A stretch of DNA of 64,000 bases, taken from contig NC_067207.1 in assembly GCF_026262505.1 (NCBI RefSeq), positions 3,976,252-4,040,251 of the forward strand. The letters run 5' to 3'. Position 1 is the stretch's first letter; each line of letters begins with the position of its first letter. The notes beneath the pieces are model-generated. The model did no database searches. It was not told where the DNA came from and worked only from the letters and a program-made list of their open reading frames with translations. Positions 48,844 to 58,158 of the stretch are shown in pieces. Both the position numbers and the translations under genes were made by a program. The DNA comes from Trichomonas vaginalis G3. Taxonomy: Eukaryota; Parabasalia; Trichomonadida; Trichomonadidae.

Positions 48844-49041
48844 TTACACCATATTAAAATCATCTCTCTTCAATATTATCTCATAAAAGTTCTCTTTACT
48901 GGAGAAAGTCAATGAAACATAAACATTCTCATTCATAAACTTCTTTCTTATCTCATCTATACGCTTCAAAATGTCTGAACAATTGCTAACATCTTCTACA
49001 ACAGTTATTTCATCATGAATGACCTTTAAAAACAAGCTCAT
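48844..49041 (-). CDS. Small Maverick protein (65 aa)
   Basis: Complete and near-identical to 8,687-8,884. It abuts both neighbours without spacer. The charge pattern (DILKRIDEIRKKFMNENVYV) suggests a helix followed by a strand pair. Function unknown. Confidence 0.6.
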   Translation of the reverse strand: MSLFLKVIHDEITVVEDVSNCSDILKRIDEIRKKFMNENVYVSLTFSSKENFYEIILKRDDFNMV

Positions 49042-49922
49042 TTAATATGCTATTAAAATCATCTCAATAATGAGTCCATCCTTTCCGTCTTTGGGTAGCA
49101 CAACATCTTTCATTGAAGAAGGTTCAACAAGTCTTATATTAAACTTACTGACAAAGTTTGTTATACTATAATGCTTCGGCGGCGAATACATATAGTTTGA
49201 AAGACATAATATAGATTCTTCAGCAAATTCACTTATACTGGATTTTATAACAATGTTCTCACGAGACCAAATACCACCAATTGACAATCTTGTAAGCAAT
49301 CCTGCTGAACCTTCTACTGTAAACGTCGATGGTAACATTCCACGAAGGTCATCTATTGACATCGTTTGAGTCACTGAATTTAAATATTTTCTTAAAGCAA
49401 TCGTCATTATCTAACCATGCAATAGCTTTGAAGTTTTCATTCGAATATACATCTGCTTCATTAAATGTAAACCTGACTTCTTTGCAGAGACGACTTTAAA
49501 ATCTATTGCATTTGTTTCAAAATTATACGCTATGGTAACTTCTGAAGGTAATGGGTGTCCTTCCGCAGTCAGTTGTTCTCTCACTACCGTTTGAAGCTTT
49601 GTGTTAAAAACTTTCATGTCATCTCCTGTGTCTAGGTTCACATACACAGCAATAGGAAAACTATCTTGCTTCTTTGTCTCATCATTATATCTCAAAACAT
49701 TAAAGTTCTTCAATAATATTGTCCTTCCTGCTGGAATACTTCTAACTTTCTTATTTCAATAGCTTTCTCACCTCCTACATACTCTACCCAGTGTCTTGGA
49801 TATTCATAAGTATACTGACTTTCTTGAATTTTGGTTGGTTTCATCATAACGTGTTCATAGTATATCTTTATACTCTTGTCAGTTAGACTCGGTGCTATGT
49901 TCTGAATATTTCTGACTTGCAT
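49042..49922 (-). pseudogene. Minor-capsid (penton-like) candidate, broken
   Basis: The counterpart of the complete gene at 7,805-8,686, with about two breaks. Its ATG at 49,922 is 16 bp from the ATPase ATG at 49,939 on the other strand, sharing a TTTTTAATGGAGATAAA spacer. Confidence 0.6.
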
Positions 49923-49938
49923 TTTTAATGGAGATAAA

Positions 49939-50826
49939 ATGAAGCATTTAATACATGACGTAGATGAAGACATGAATGAAACTACAGACAAACTTAACTC
50001 TTCTCTTATTCTTCCTTTCAGTAAGGACTATGAGTTCTGTTCAAATGGTGTTTATTTCTATTGTGGAAAGATGGGGTCAGGTAAGACATTTAACCTCATT
50101 CGTCATATACTCATAACAGAGCGTTTAGGTCAAGATTCATATTATGACCAAATCATTATATCAGCAACTTCAGACTCTATGGACTCAACAGCGAAAACAT
50201 TTATGTCAAAAGTTCAAGCCTCTGTCGTTAAAGTTCCAGATAGCGAACTCATTGAATTTCTTCAACGTTACATTCGACGTAAGAGGAAATATTATGCCAT
50301 CGTTGAATTTATACAGTCAGGAATGCAAAAGACTTCAGAAGAGATGGAAAGAATTATTGACAAACACCACTTACGTCAATACTCAGGAGTTTACGATATG
50401 AAACGACTTACAAACTACATTCTGTCAAAACTTTCAAAATACCCCTTCAAAAAGTATCCTTCAAACACTCTGCTCGTTTGCGACGACTTCGCCGGAAAAG
50501 GTTTAGTGTCAAAGCCTGACTCACCATTAGCTAACATCATTACTAAAGTCAGACATTACCACTTAACTGTAGCAATACTTATGCAAACATGGAGGTTTTT
50601 AGCTTTAAACATAAAACGTCTCATAACTGACTTCGTTATCTTTCAAGGTTTCTCACGCTATGATATTGAACTCATTTGGAAACAGTCAGGTATAACATTA
50701 CCTTTTGAAGAAATTTGGGAAGCATATAAGTCTCTCATCTCTCCTCGTTCATACCTTGAGATTCATATCATGACTAATACCATTAAAGTCAAAAATATTC
50801 CATGGGAACGACCAACATTGTTTTAA
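49939..50826 (+). CDS. A32-like DNA-packaging ATPase (295 aa)
   Basis: Complete frame. Walker A is YCGKMGSGKTFNLI at about residues 36-50 and Walker B is TLLVCDDFAGKGL at about 178-190, followed by the sensor-like VAILMQTWRFL. The family is the FtsK/HerA packaging ATPase found in nearly all Polintons. The C-terminus continues with an alpha-helical part. It ends 4 bp into the convergent gene at 50,823. Confidence 0.9.
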   Translation: MKHLIHDVDEDMNETTDKLNSSLILPFSKDYEFCSNGVYFYCGKMGSGKTFNLIRHILITERLGQDSYYDQIIISATSDSMDSTAKTFMSKVQASVVKVPDSELIEFLQRYIRRKRKYYAIVEFIQSGMQKTSEEMERIIDKHHLRQYSGVYDMKRLTNYILSKLSKYPFKKYPSNTLLVCDDFAGKGLVSKPDSPLANIITKVRHYHLTVAILMQTWRFLALNIKRLITDFVIFQGFSRYDIELIWKQSGITLPFEEIWEAYKSLISPRSYLEIHIMTNTIKVKNIPWERPTLF

Positions 50827-51224
50827 AGTTTAACCTTCAATTGACTGATGGTAAACAAATTCCATGCATCTCTGTCGCCATTTCTGTTAATATTTTTGCT
50901 GTCATTCATATCATCCACTTCCCCATCCGTTAACTTTTGAGGATATGCGTTAGAATAGCTGTTCTTAAATGAAGGCTTTTCACCTTTTAGCGCATAAACT
51001 CTATAACTTTCTGCATACTTTATGTTTGAACCTCCTGAGCCATCATTGACATAAATTTTTATAGGCTTCCACCCTTTGTTCATGTTCCTGCTTCTTCCCT
51101 TAGCTCTTTTGTTCAGTAGTTCTACATCTTTATACACAGCACCTGTCTCAGTGAATTCAACAATATTTTCATTCGTTAGCTTTACATTCAAACCCTTGTC
51201 GAGTATATTGTTCATTTCATACAT
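50823..51224 (-). CDS. Small basic Maverick protein (about 133 aa)
   Basis: The likely start is the ATG at 51,224 (MYEMNNILDKGLNVKLTNEN) or 51,215, as upstream in-frame ATGs lie inside the divergent gene. A strand-rich N-terminus precedes a basic centre (LLNKRAKGRSRNMNKGWKPI) and a Lys/Asp-rich end. The start is 25 bp from the divergent gene at 51,250. Function unknown. Confidence 0.6.
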   Translation of the reverse strand: MYEMNNILDKGLNVKLTNENIVEFTETGAVYKDVELLNKRAKGRSRNMNKGWKPIKIYVNDGSGGSNIKYAESYRVYALKGEKPSFKNSYSNAYPQKLTDGEVDDMNDSKNINRNGDRDAWNLFTISQLKVKL

Positions 51225-51249
51225 ATAAAAGGTTTTTATTCTATATGAA

Positions 51250-51900
51250 ATGAGAAGCAAATCCATCTTAGCTGGTGCCGTTAATGTTCCAATTGAACCA
51301 ACATCAAATGTTGACTCACGAACGACAAACAATATTGTCATAAAGAACTATAGTTCGGAGTGTTTGAAAGAAAAAGAACCAGAACTTAAGTCGGGAGGGC
51401 TCAAAGAGCCCATCTTGGCGCATGGCGCCGTGAATTTAAACTCAGCTTCAAACGCTAACGCTACATCAGATGTTAAGTTAGAGTATCCACCACTGGACCA
51501 AATTCTTTCAAGAGAAGCCAACGACAACCCTTACACAAATGTTCAAACAAATCCTTCAGATAACGTAGACCATTACCTTCTTCAGTTATATCAAACTATC
51601 TTACTCAAAGACGATAAGAAGCTTTTGACAAATCTTATAAGCAAGAACCAAATAATTCTAACAAAGGAGGACCTTGAAAATGTTATATCACGAATAACAG
51701 GGAAACAATGTGTCATTGACTATCTCGACCCTGAAATCGAATGCTGTGGTCAAACGCCACCATTCATGAAAATAGGTAACATCCGCATCATTGAAATACC
51801 AGGTACTCCAGGAGTTGAGTTTAAGTATAAATATTCGAACGAGTATACAAAACTTTCAACAGAATATAAATTATGTTTGAAATATGTTTTAGTAAATTAA
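51250..51900 (+). CDS. CCG-motif Maverick protein with hairpin insertion (216 aa)
   Basis: Complete frame starting MRSKSILAGAVNVPIEPTSN. It is the counterpart of 5,867-6,478 but 13 residues longer: a net 39 nt more sequence, containing two GC-rich hairpins (51,397-51,411 and 51,417-51,429), encodes GGLKEPILAHGA and keeps the frame. The C-terminal half (ISRITGKQCVIDYLDPEIEC) is conserved with the central element. Structural or assembly role is possible; no family recognised. Confidence 0.65.
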   Translation: MRSKSILAGAVNVPIEPTSNVDSRTTNNIVIKNYSSECLKEKEPELKSGGLKEPILAHGAVNLNSASNANATSDVKLEYPPLDQILSREANDNPYTNVQTNPSDNVDHYLLQLYQTILLKDDKKLLTNLISKNQIILTKEDLENVISRITGKQCVIDYLDPEIECCGQTPPFMKIGNIRIIEIPGTPGVEFKYKYSNEYTKLSTEYKLCLKYVLVN

Positions 51901-51904
51901 AGCA

Positions 51905-51950
51905 GTCAGGAGGGCTCTTTGAGCCCATCTTGGCGCTTTGCGCCGTTAGT
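51905..51950. repeat. Paired GC-rich hairpins between convergent genes
   Basis: GGGCTCTTTGAGCCC (51,912-51,926) and GGCGCTTTGCGCC (51,932-51,944) occur in the same order and spacing as the pair inside the preceding gene. The left copy lacks this block at the matching place (near 5,870), where the two genes meet directly. The block is therefore an insertion in this copy or a loss in the other. Confidence 0.8.
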
Positions 51951-51960
51951 CAAAAAAATT

Positions 51961-52233
51961 TCAAGTTAGCAATTTGTAATATCTATCCAAAACTTCTTCA
52001 ACAGTATCGAACTCATCTTCATAATGCAAACCTAATCTTATTGACTTGGTGCAGTTCTCACTAACACAATATAGCGCTTTGCGCTCGGCGCCTTTGACGC
52101 CTTTTTCTGTTCTCTTGACTGACATAACTAACTCATTTGTTTCATCAAACAGCAACAACCAAAGTTCATGACCTAATACATAACATTCATACTTTATATT
52201 TTTAGCTCTGAGTTCTCTTGTAAGCTGTTGCAT
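51961..52233 (-). CDS. Small Maverick protein (90 aa), unknown
   Basis: Complete and near-identical to 5,601-5,870. It carries the two AAA-loop hairpins inside the coding sequence. It overlaps the preceding gene by 40 nt. Function unknown. Confidence 0.65.
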   Translation of the reverse strand: MQQLTRELRAKNIKYECYVLGHELWLLLFDETNELVMSVKRTEKGVKGAERKALYCVSENCTKSIRLGLHYEDEFDTVEEVLDRYYKLLT

Positions 52234-52970
52234 TTAATATTTTCTAAAAAGTCTACTTCAACAGTCATTCGCACTGGTGCCTTCAGTTCTACAGGCTCTC
52301 CTTGAAAGTCAACTAGTCTGAATTGCATGTCTTTCAAATTATGAGGACTAATGCGAACCCATTTACCTAAATGAGTTGCTATGACAGGAACGTTTGGAAT
52401 GAACATTGAATTTACTTCATAACAGAAAGACTTATATTCTACTGAACCTTTACTATTAACTCCTGAAATACCTGTGACATTAGCTATTTTTGACTCAATG
52501 TATAAACAATTGCCATAACATACGTATGGAACAGATTTCATCTCAATCGTTTTGTCAATACTTTTCAAAGGAAATGTCATATGGTATGCTCCCAGAAGCA
52601 ATTGAACTCTATGACTCATTCGTGTTATCTTAAACTCCTTCGCATAACTGAACTTCAAAACTCCTGCAATAAGTTTAACATTCATTAAGTTTTCTTCGTT
52701 CTCCTTGTTTATTGTAGTATTTATGAGCGCATTTAACACTCCAGCTAATGTTTCCATCTTATATTCTACATTATTGTGAAATCTTATTTCATGCTTCTTT
52801 CCATCTATTTCAAACTCCATGAAATCTGTTTCATCTGTTATGACAAAAGTTGCGATAGTATTGAAGTCAACAACTCTGAAAGCAAGCGCTTCATTCTGAA
52901 GACCTAAGTTTGTTTGTAGCTTTACTGTTCCGTATTCGTTTGGGTCAGTACTTTGCAAATAGAACAACAT
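52194..52970 (-). CDS. Beta-rich virion-protein candidate (258 aa)
   Basis: Complete frame from MLFYLQSTDPNEYGTVKLQT to LQENSELKI. Strand-rich throughout, with GKWVRISPHNLKDMQFRLVD and a VRMTVEVDFLE end similar to Polinton minor capsid proteins. It has a homologue in the central element (28,849-29,644). A structural role is inferred. The ATG is 17 bp from the divergent tail-fibre-like gene. Confidence 0.6.
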   Translation of the reverse strand: MLFYLQSTDPNEYGTVKLQTNLGLQNEALAFRVVDFNTIATFVITDETDFMEFEIDGKKHEIRFHNNVEYKMETLAGVLNALINTTINKENEENLMNVKLIAGVLKFSYAKEFKITRMSHRVQLLLGAYHMTFPLKSIDKTIEMKSVPYVCYGNCLYIESKIANVTGISGVNSKGSVEYKSFCYEVNSMFIPNVPVIATHLGKWVRISPHNLKDMQFRLVDFQGEPVELKAPVRMTVEVDFLENIKCNSLQENSELKI

Positions 52971-52987
52971 TTTATTCTCATTAAAAT

Positions 52988-55900
52988 ATGACTATTGCTG
53001 CATATGCGTATGAAACAAATGAAGCAAGAAGAGCACATGAACTAGTAAACGAAAACTCAACTTTAACCATTGAAGGCAATGATTTAGTCATTGACGATGG
53101 AAAAACTAAAAAAGTCATTGATTTCGATACTTTTAACACTTATGACCCATTCATTACAATAAGTAAAGTTCCTATCATAAATGATGGAACGGTGCAATAT
53201 ATAAATTCTACAGTAGATGCCTCATTAGTGAAAGTACTGAATGTTCTCATTGAATTGTTAAAGAGCTTTCGATTTGACGACAACATTAAATGCCTAAAGA
53301 ATTTAGTCATGAATGAGAAACAAATATTAGGAGTTGCTGGTAGCAGTAATGATGTACACCTTATGACATTAGAATATTATAACGAACATAAAGATGAACT
53401 GAAAGGAGAGAAGGGTGACACCGGACCACAAGGAATACAAGGACCTCAAGGAATACAAGGACCTCAAGGAATACAAGGACCTCAAGGCGAAAACGGTTTG
53501 GATGGAAAGGATGGAAAGGATGGAAAAACTGCTAAATCATGGATATGGGACCTTATAAATACTGGTTTAACAGCTGCTTCATATGGAGTTCTTCAATACC
53601 AAATCGGAAAGATATGGGCAGTACTTGGTGAAGAAGCTTTAGATGATGTTAAAAATGCTTTGAACTTCATTTCAAATGGTTCGGATACTATTAAAACTTT
53701 ATCTGGTTGGATGCAAGAAACAAGGAGTCAAATAGATACTGTAAGACGTATAGCAAACAATGCACGTACGGGATTGGATACTTTACGAAAAGCACAAAAT
53801 ACACTAAAGGAAGCAAATGATATTCTTGGCTCAGTATCAGACATGCATGAAGATTGGCTTAAAGGTATTGACAAATCTTTAAAAAATCACAGTCAGTCTA
53901 TTGCTGACTACAAGAAAAGTATAGATTTTTTACATAGTGCTATGGACGTACATGATGGAAGCATAAGGAACTTACTTAATGCTAACAATAACTTACCAGG
54001 AACTATTAAAGCATTTATAAAGTCCTTTGTAAAACCCGGTGCTCTAACATTTAGGTCTTTGAGAGCAAGAGCATTGAAGTCAAGAGATGCAGAAACTCCA
54101 ACAGAAACTCCAGAAGGAACTGAAACAACAGAAACTCCAGAAGAACCACCAAAACCAACAGCTAATGAAATATTGTTCGAATATTTTCCAAGGTACTCTG
54201 TTCTCATTGCATACATTCAAGAAATACTTAAGAAAGCAGACTTGACTTTAGGAGATGATGAAAGTTCTGTATATCTTTCGTTCCAATTCCAAATAGCAGA
54301 ACTTTTGAGACAGATATGCTTAATGTATGACAACATCTCTGATTTCACAAGATATGACGACGACCATGACCCCGAACACGGTGAAGAAGAAGTTTTACAA
54401 ACATCCATTAAGACAGGAAAGGTTTTAACTCAAAGTCTCATTATTGACACCAAAGATGGCGAAGTGGACGTTCTTCAAGAGCTGAAGAAAAATACTTCTT
54501 CGGGAGGTGGTGGTAGGCATGAACTTGAAATAAATGAGATAGAAGAGAAATTAGCCGAAAAAGCAGATAAAGAACATAAACACAATATCTCCGATATAAA
54601 TGAACTTCAAGCTACATTAAATAGTAAAGCGGACAAAAATGAACTTGACGCAACGAACAAAGTTTTGAAATCTCATAAACACAATATCTCCGATATAAAT
54701 GAACTTCAAACTTCTTTAGACAATAAAGCAGACAAAAACCATGTTCATTATATAAGTTCTGATGAACAGATTATAACGGACTATCATGGATATTTAACAC
54801 AGGGTGAAAAAGTGAATACGAAAAATGTTAATGAAAGAAGATATAAATTCATTCGTGCTAAAGGTTATGACATACACTGTACTGTACAGTATGACACAGG
54901 TATAGCACCACAATCATTTGGTTATAACGCTGAAATTTATGCTTCATACTTCTTTGTTAACGGTGTATTAGTTGAACCAAGATTTACTTTGAGAGTTAAG
55001 TCAAAAATAACTTTTGAAGATGCTATTAAAAGTAAAGCTGACAAAACAGAACTTGACGCAACGAACAAAGTTTTGAAATCTCATAAACACAATATCTCCG
55101 ATATAAATGAACTTCAAACTTCTTTAGACAGTAAAGCCGACAAAAATCATACACATAAATCCTTCACTACTGTTAGAGCAGACGACATAATATTGAACTA
55201 TGATTTGGGTTCAAGTGCACCTTTAGAGAATCCGAGTACAAGCGTAAAAGATACTCTTAACAATTTAGATAAGAGTTGCAGGAATATCGAAGGTCATGCC
55301 AGAAACTTTGAAGCATATGAACTACCAGCAATGTTAGACAGTAAAGCCGACAAGAACCATACACATAAATCCTTCACTACTGTTAGAGCAGACGACATAA
55401 TATTGAACTTTGACCTTGGTTCAAGTGCACCATTAGAAAATCCAAGTACAAGCGTAAAAGATACTCTTAACAATTTAGATAAGAGTTGCAGGAATATCGA
55501 AGATCATGCCAGAAACTTTGAAGCATATGAACTACCAACAATGTTAGATAAGAAAGCAGACAAAACAGAGCTTCAAACATTAAAGACAGAAATACTTCAA
55601 ACATTATATCCTATAGGCTCTATTTATACGTCAATGAATTCAACAAATCCAGAAACAGTTTTAGGTTTTGGTATGTGGGAGCAGATTGTAGATAAATTCT
55701 TATACTGTGCGAACTCTTCAAAGCAAACAGGAGGTTCGAAGAAAATTACTGAAGCAAACCTTCCACCGCACACTCATACAGGAACTACAAACACAACAGG
55801 TAGTCATTCACATTCAATAACAAAAAGAGGTTATACAAATCTTGCAGCAGGTTCGGATAGACAGGGAATGCATAGATATGATATTTCAAGTGACCCAGTA

Positions 55901-56032
55901 GATTCAAGCACAGGTATTTTCTGTGGAACCACAGGAAATCATTCACACACTTTCACAACAAATCCAACAGGCTCGGGTGAAGATTATATGCCACCATTTG
56001 TGACTATATTCGCATGGTACCGCGTTCAATGA
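52988..56032 (+). CDS. Tail-fibre-like protein with collagen segment and collar end (1,014 aa)
   Basis: Complete frame. N-terminal 135 residues globular; a collagen-like run at about 138-180 with GPQGIQGPQGIQ repeats and GKDGKDGK; a long coiled-coil/helical part to about 500 with a Thr/Glu/Pro linker; then repeats of about 37 residues containing HKHNISDINELQ and KADKNHTH (to about 870). The last 150 residues have YPIGSIYTSMNSTNPE, FGMWEQIVDKFLYCANSS, LPPHTHT, NHSHTF and DYMPPFVTIFAWYRVQ. This is the collar/short-tail-fibre (gp12-like) pattern with HxH metal sites. It is expected to trimerise and bind a receptor. The stop lies inside a perfect hairpin (56,021-56,037). Confidence 0.8.
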   Translation: MTIAAYAYETNEARRAHELVNENSTLTIEGNDLVIDDGKTKKVIDFDTFNTYDPFITISKVPIINDGTVQYINSTVDASLVKVLNVLIELLKSFRFDDNIKCLKNLVMNEKQILGVAGSSNDVHLMTLEYYNEHKDELKGEKGDTGPQGIQGPQGIQGPQGIQGPQGENGLDGKDGKDGKTAKSWIWDLINTGLTAASYGVLQYQIGKIWAVLGEEALDDVKNALNFISNGSDTIKTLSGWMQETRSQIDTVRRIANNARTGLDTLRKAQNTLKEANDILGSVSDMHEDWLKGIDKSLKNHSQSIADYKKSIDFLHSAMDVHDGSIRNLLNANNNLPGTIKAFIKSFVKPGALTFRSLRARALKSRDAETPTETPEGTETTETPEEPPKPTANEILFEYFPRYSVLIAYIQEILKKADLTLGDDESSVYLSFQFQIAELLRQICLMYDNISDFTRYDDDHDPEHGEEEVLQTSIKTGKVLTQSLIIDTKDGEVDVLQELKKNTSSGGGGRHELEINEIEEKLAEKADKEHKHNISDINELQATLNSKADKNELDATNKVLKSHKHNISDINELQTSLDNKADKNHVHYISSDEQIITDYHGYLTQGEKVNTKNVNERRYKFIRAKGYDIHCTVQYDTGIAPQSFGYNAEIYASYFFVNGVLVEPRFTLRVKSKITFEDAIKSKADKTELDATNKVLKSHKHNISDINELQTSLDSKADKNHTHKSFTTVRADDIILNYDLGSSAPLENPSTSVKDTLNNLDKSCRNIEGHARNFEAYELPAMLDSKADKNHTHKSFTTVRADDIILNFDLGSSAPLENPSTSVKDTLNNLDKSCRNIEDHARNFEAYELPTMLDKKADKTELQTLKTEILQTLYPIGSIYTSMNSTNPETVLGFGMWEQIVDKFLYCANSSKQTGGSKKITEANLPPHTHTGTTNTTGSHSHSITKRGYTNLAAGSDRQGMHRYDISSDPVDSSTGIFCGTTGNHSHTFTTNPTGSGEDYMPPFVTIFAWYRVQ

Positions 56033-56072
56033 ACGCGCTTGAGCCTAGAATAAAATCTTTAACTTTACATAA

Positions 56073-57156
56073 ATGAGCTTGAAAGAAGTATTCGAACAAC
56101 ATCCATGGAGGTCTTTTAAGAAATTCAATGAAGCTGCAAAGAGTTCGGGATTTACTAACAGAGCTGAAGTGAAAAGGTTCTTTGACAAAAATGTTGTACA
56201 TCAAACAAAAATAAATCCTTACGACTACTTTTTACCAATTTACTCCAACACTCCTGACGCATACCAATTTGACACTCTCATTCAAAGCAGAAAAGGAGGA
56301 CATAAACCATTCCTCATCTTCATTAATGTTAACACTCGCAAAGCTTTTGCGTATATAATGAGAAATAAAGGAACTCATGAAGTGTTAAGAGTTTTACAAA
56401 AGTTTGTAGCAGAACATAGCCCAAGTATTTAACATCAGACCAAGACGTGCATACCTCAGCAACGAAATCACAGAATTTCTCATTAAGCATAACATAACTC
56501 ACTACACTACTGAAGACCATAACCATAACATACTCGGTATCATTAACCGCTTCATAAGGACTCTCAGAGATTTAAATCAAGAGCGAGACTTTACCGAAGA
56601 AACAATGAAACATTTCATCGAAGTTTACAATTCCTCAACACATTCTACAACAGGACATACACCAAATTCAATGACACAACAACAAGAAGAAAAGTATATA
56701 CAAAAGAAACGAAGTCAAACACAAAATATCAGAAATTCAACACAATTTACTCTCATTCCTGGAACAAAAGTTCGTGTAGTTCTTGACGACAAACCGTTGA
56801 CAAAGAAACGTTTAAGGTTAAGTCGAAATTATTATATCGTAGACTCTACGCAAGGTAATGGATATCTTATAAAAGCTGCTGACGACTCCATAGCATTTTA
56901 CCCTCGTCATAAATTAGTTGAAAGTAGTAATGGCGAACTTGCTGAAACCATTGACGAAGCAAAGCGAGGAGTGGTTATTGAAATACTTGACTACAACATA
57001 AACGATGACACTTATAAAGTAAGATATGAAGGAGGCGTTGAAGATGTTATACCATCTAAGAACTTGAGAGAATCTAAACCAACTCATCTGGGACCATTAG
57101 AGCGGGAGTACTGGAAAGATAAAAACATGCCAGAAAGAATAAGAAAATTCTTCTAA
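56073..57156 (+). pseudogene. Maverick integrase (DDE), slightly broken
   Basis: The ATG at 56,073 gives MSLKEVFEQHPWRSFKKFNE. The core has YQFDTLIQ as the first catalytic region and a final helical part with FNRF-like RFIRTLRDLNQ. The C-terminal part holds a chromodomain-like fold (YKVRYEGGVEDVIPSKNLRE). The element uses it to integrate. About one or two breaks. Followed by palindromic repeats. Confidence 0.8.
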
Positions 57157-57189
57157 ACTTTTTCGTTGGATGTAAATCAGACAAAAATA

Positions 57190-57250
57190 TATTATAGGTG
57201 AAGAGGTGAGATTTCACCTGTTTTCTCACCTGTTTTTTCACCTCTTGAAT
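57190..57250. repeat. GGTGA palindromic repeat after the integrase gene
   Basis: AGGTGAAGAGGTGAGATTTC is followed by three TCACC words. It lies about 35 bp beyond the integrase stop, with a TATATTATA lead. A copy in the same class follows the KilA-N gene at 58,033-58,080. Confidence 0.75.
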
Positions 57251-57330
57251 TTTCGTGAATTTCCTTAAGATAGAAAAAATAAAGTTAGTTTTATTTTTAT
57301 TTATTTTTTATTTTGTATGTAAAGACAATA

Positions 57331-57996
57331 ATGTCAGTCGAAGCAAAAACATTCACGAACAAATCTAATGGTGAAACATTCACAAAAGGCACTTATAACG
57401 GTATTGAAGTCTTACGTAGAGACAAGGATGGTTACATTAATGCAACAAAGATGGCAAGAGAAGCAGGAAAGTTAAACCATTTAAACAGATTTCTCAATAG
57501 TGCTAAAATGCAGGAAATTCTTGAGTTTTGGTTGAAAGAATACGGTCGAGCCAAAAGTGGCTCAACCTCAAAACAAGCATTTTATGAGCTTACTAAGGGC
57601 GTTATGAATGAATTCAAAGGTATTTACATACATGCTGACCTCGTTCATTTTGTTGCTGAATGGTGCTCTGTAAAGTATGCATTTTATGTCAAAGATATTA
57701 TGGACTCCATAGACAAGAAAGTTCATGAGAAGTTAGATGAAGAAGAACTCGAAGATACAGTGGAGAATGCTAAACCTTTGTTCGAAGAAGAAGTTGGAAA
57801 AATGTGTGAAAAACAATTAGAACATGAACGTGAGATATATTATGGTTATAGAGATTCTCCATACGAACTAGACCAATGGGAACAAGAAGATTTAAAGAGA
57901 GAATTTAGAGAATATGAACTCGCTAAGATAGCATTTGAAGCTGCAGAAAAGAAGTTAAAAGTTTGGGGTCGTTTTGTAAAAAAATATTGTGAGTAA
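57331..57996 (+). CDS. KilA-N domain protein (221 aa)
   Basis: The ATG at 57,331 gives MSVEAKTFTNKSNGETFTKG. KilA-N signatures: YNGIEVLRRDKDGYINATKM, LNRFLNSAKMQEILEFWL, and GIYIHADLVHFVAEWCSVKY, giving a DNA-binding fold at about residues 10-130. A long charged helical tail follows (EEELEDTVENAKPLFEEEVG). KilA-N proteins are common in large DNA viruses and phages as regulators. A hairpin (57,548-57,563) encodes RAKSGS in the domain. Confidence 0.8.
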   Translation: MSVEAKTFTNKSNGETFTKGTYNGIEVLRRDKDGYINATKMAREAGKLNHLNRFLNSAKMQEILEFWLKEYGRAKSGSTSKQAFYELTKGVMNEFKGIYIHADLVHFVAEWCSVKYAFYVKDIMDSIDKKVHEKLDEEELEDTVENAKPLFEEEVGKMCEKQLEHEREIYYGYRDSPYELDQWEQEDLKREFREYELAKIAFEAAEKKLKVWGRFVKKYCE

Positions 57997-58032
57997 ATGA
58001 ACCATTTATTTTTATTGAATTCACCAAAAAAT

Positions 58033-58080
58033 ATAATTTAGGTGAAGAGGTGAGATCTCACCTGTTTTTTCACCCTCGTG
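58033..58080. repeat. GGTGA palindromic repeat after the KilA-N gene
   Basis: GGTGAAGAGGTGAGATCTCA is followed by CCTGTTTTTTCACCC. It lies about 40 bp past the KilA-N stop and shortly before the next gene. The following 60 bp, with GAATTTCCTTAAGATAGAAA, is repeated from the region before 57,331, so the two leader regions are duplicates. Confidence 0.75.
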
Positions 58081-58158
58081 AATTTTCGTGAATTTCCTTA
58101 AGATAGAAAAAATAAAGTTAGTTTTATTTTTATTTATTTTTTATTTTGTATAAAAGAT

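Noticed and set aside
53400-53530. Host collagen or bacterial contamination
   Set aside because: The collagen-like run is inside a complete Maverick gene flanked by ATPase and integrase, with an equivalent gene in the central element.
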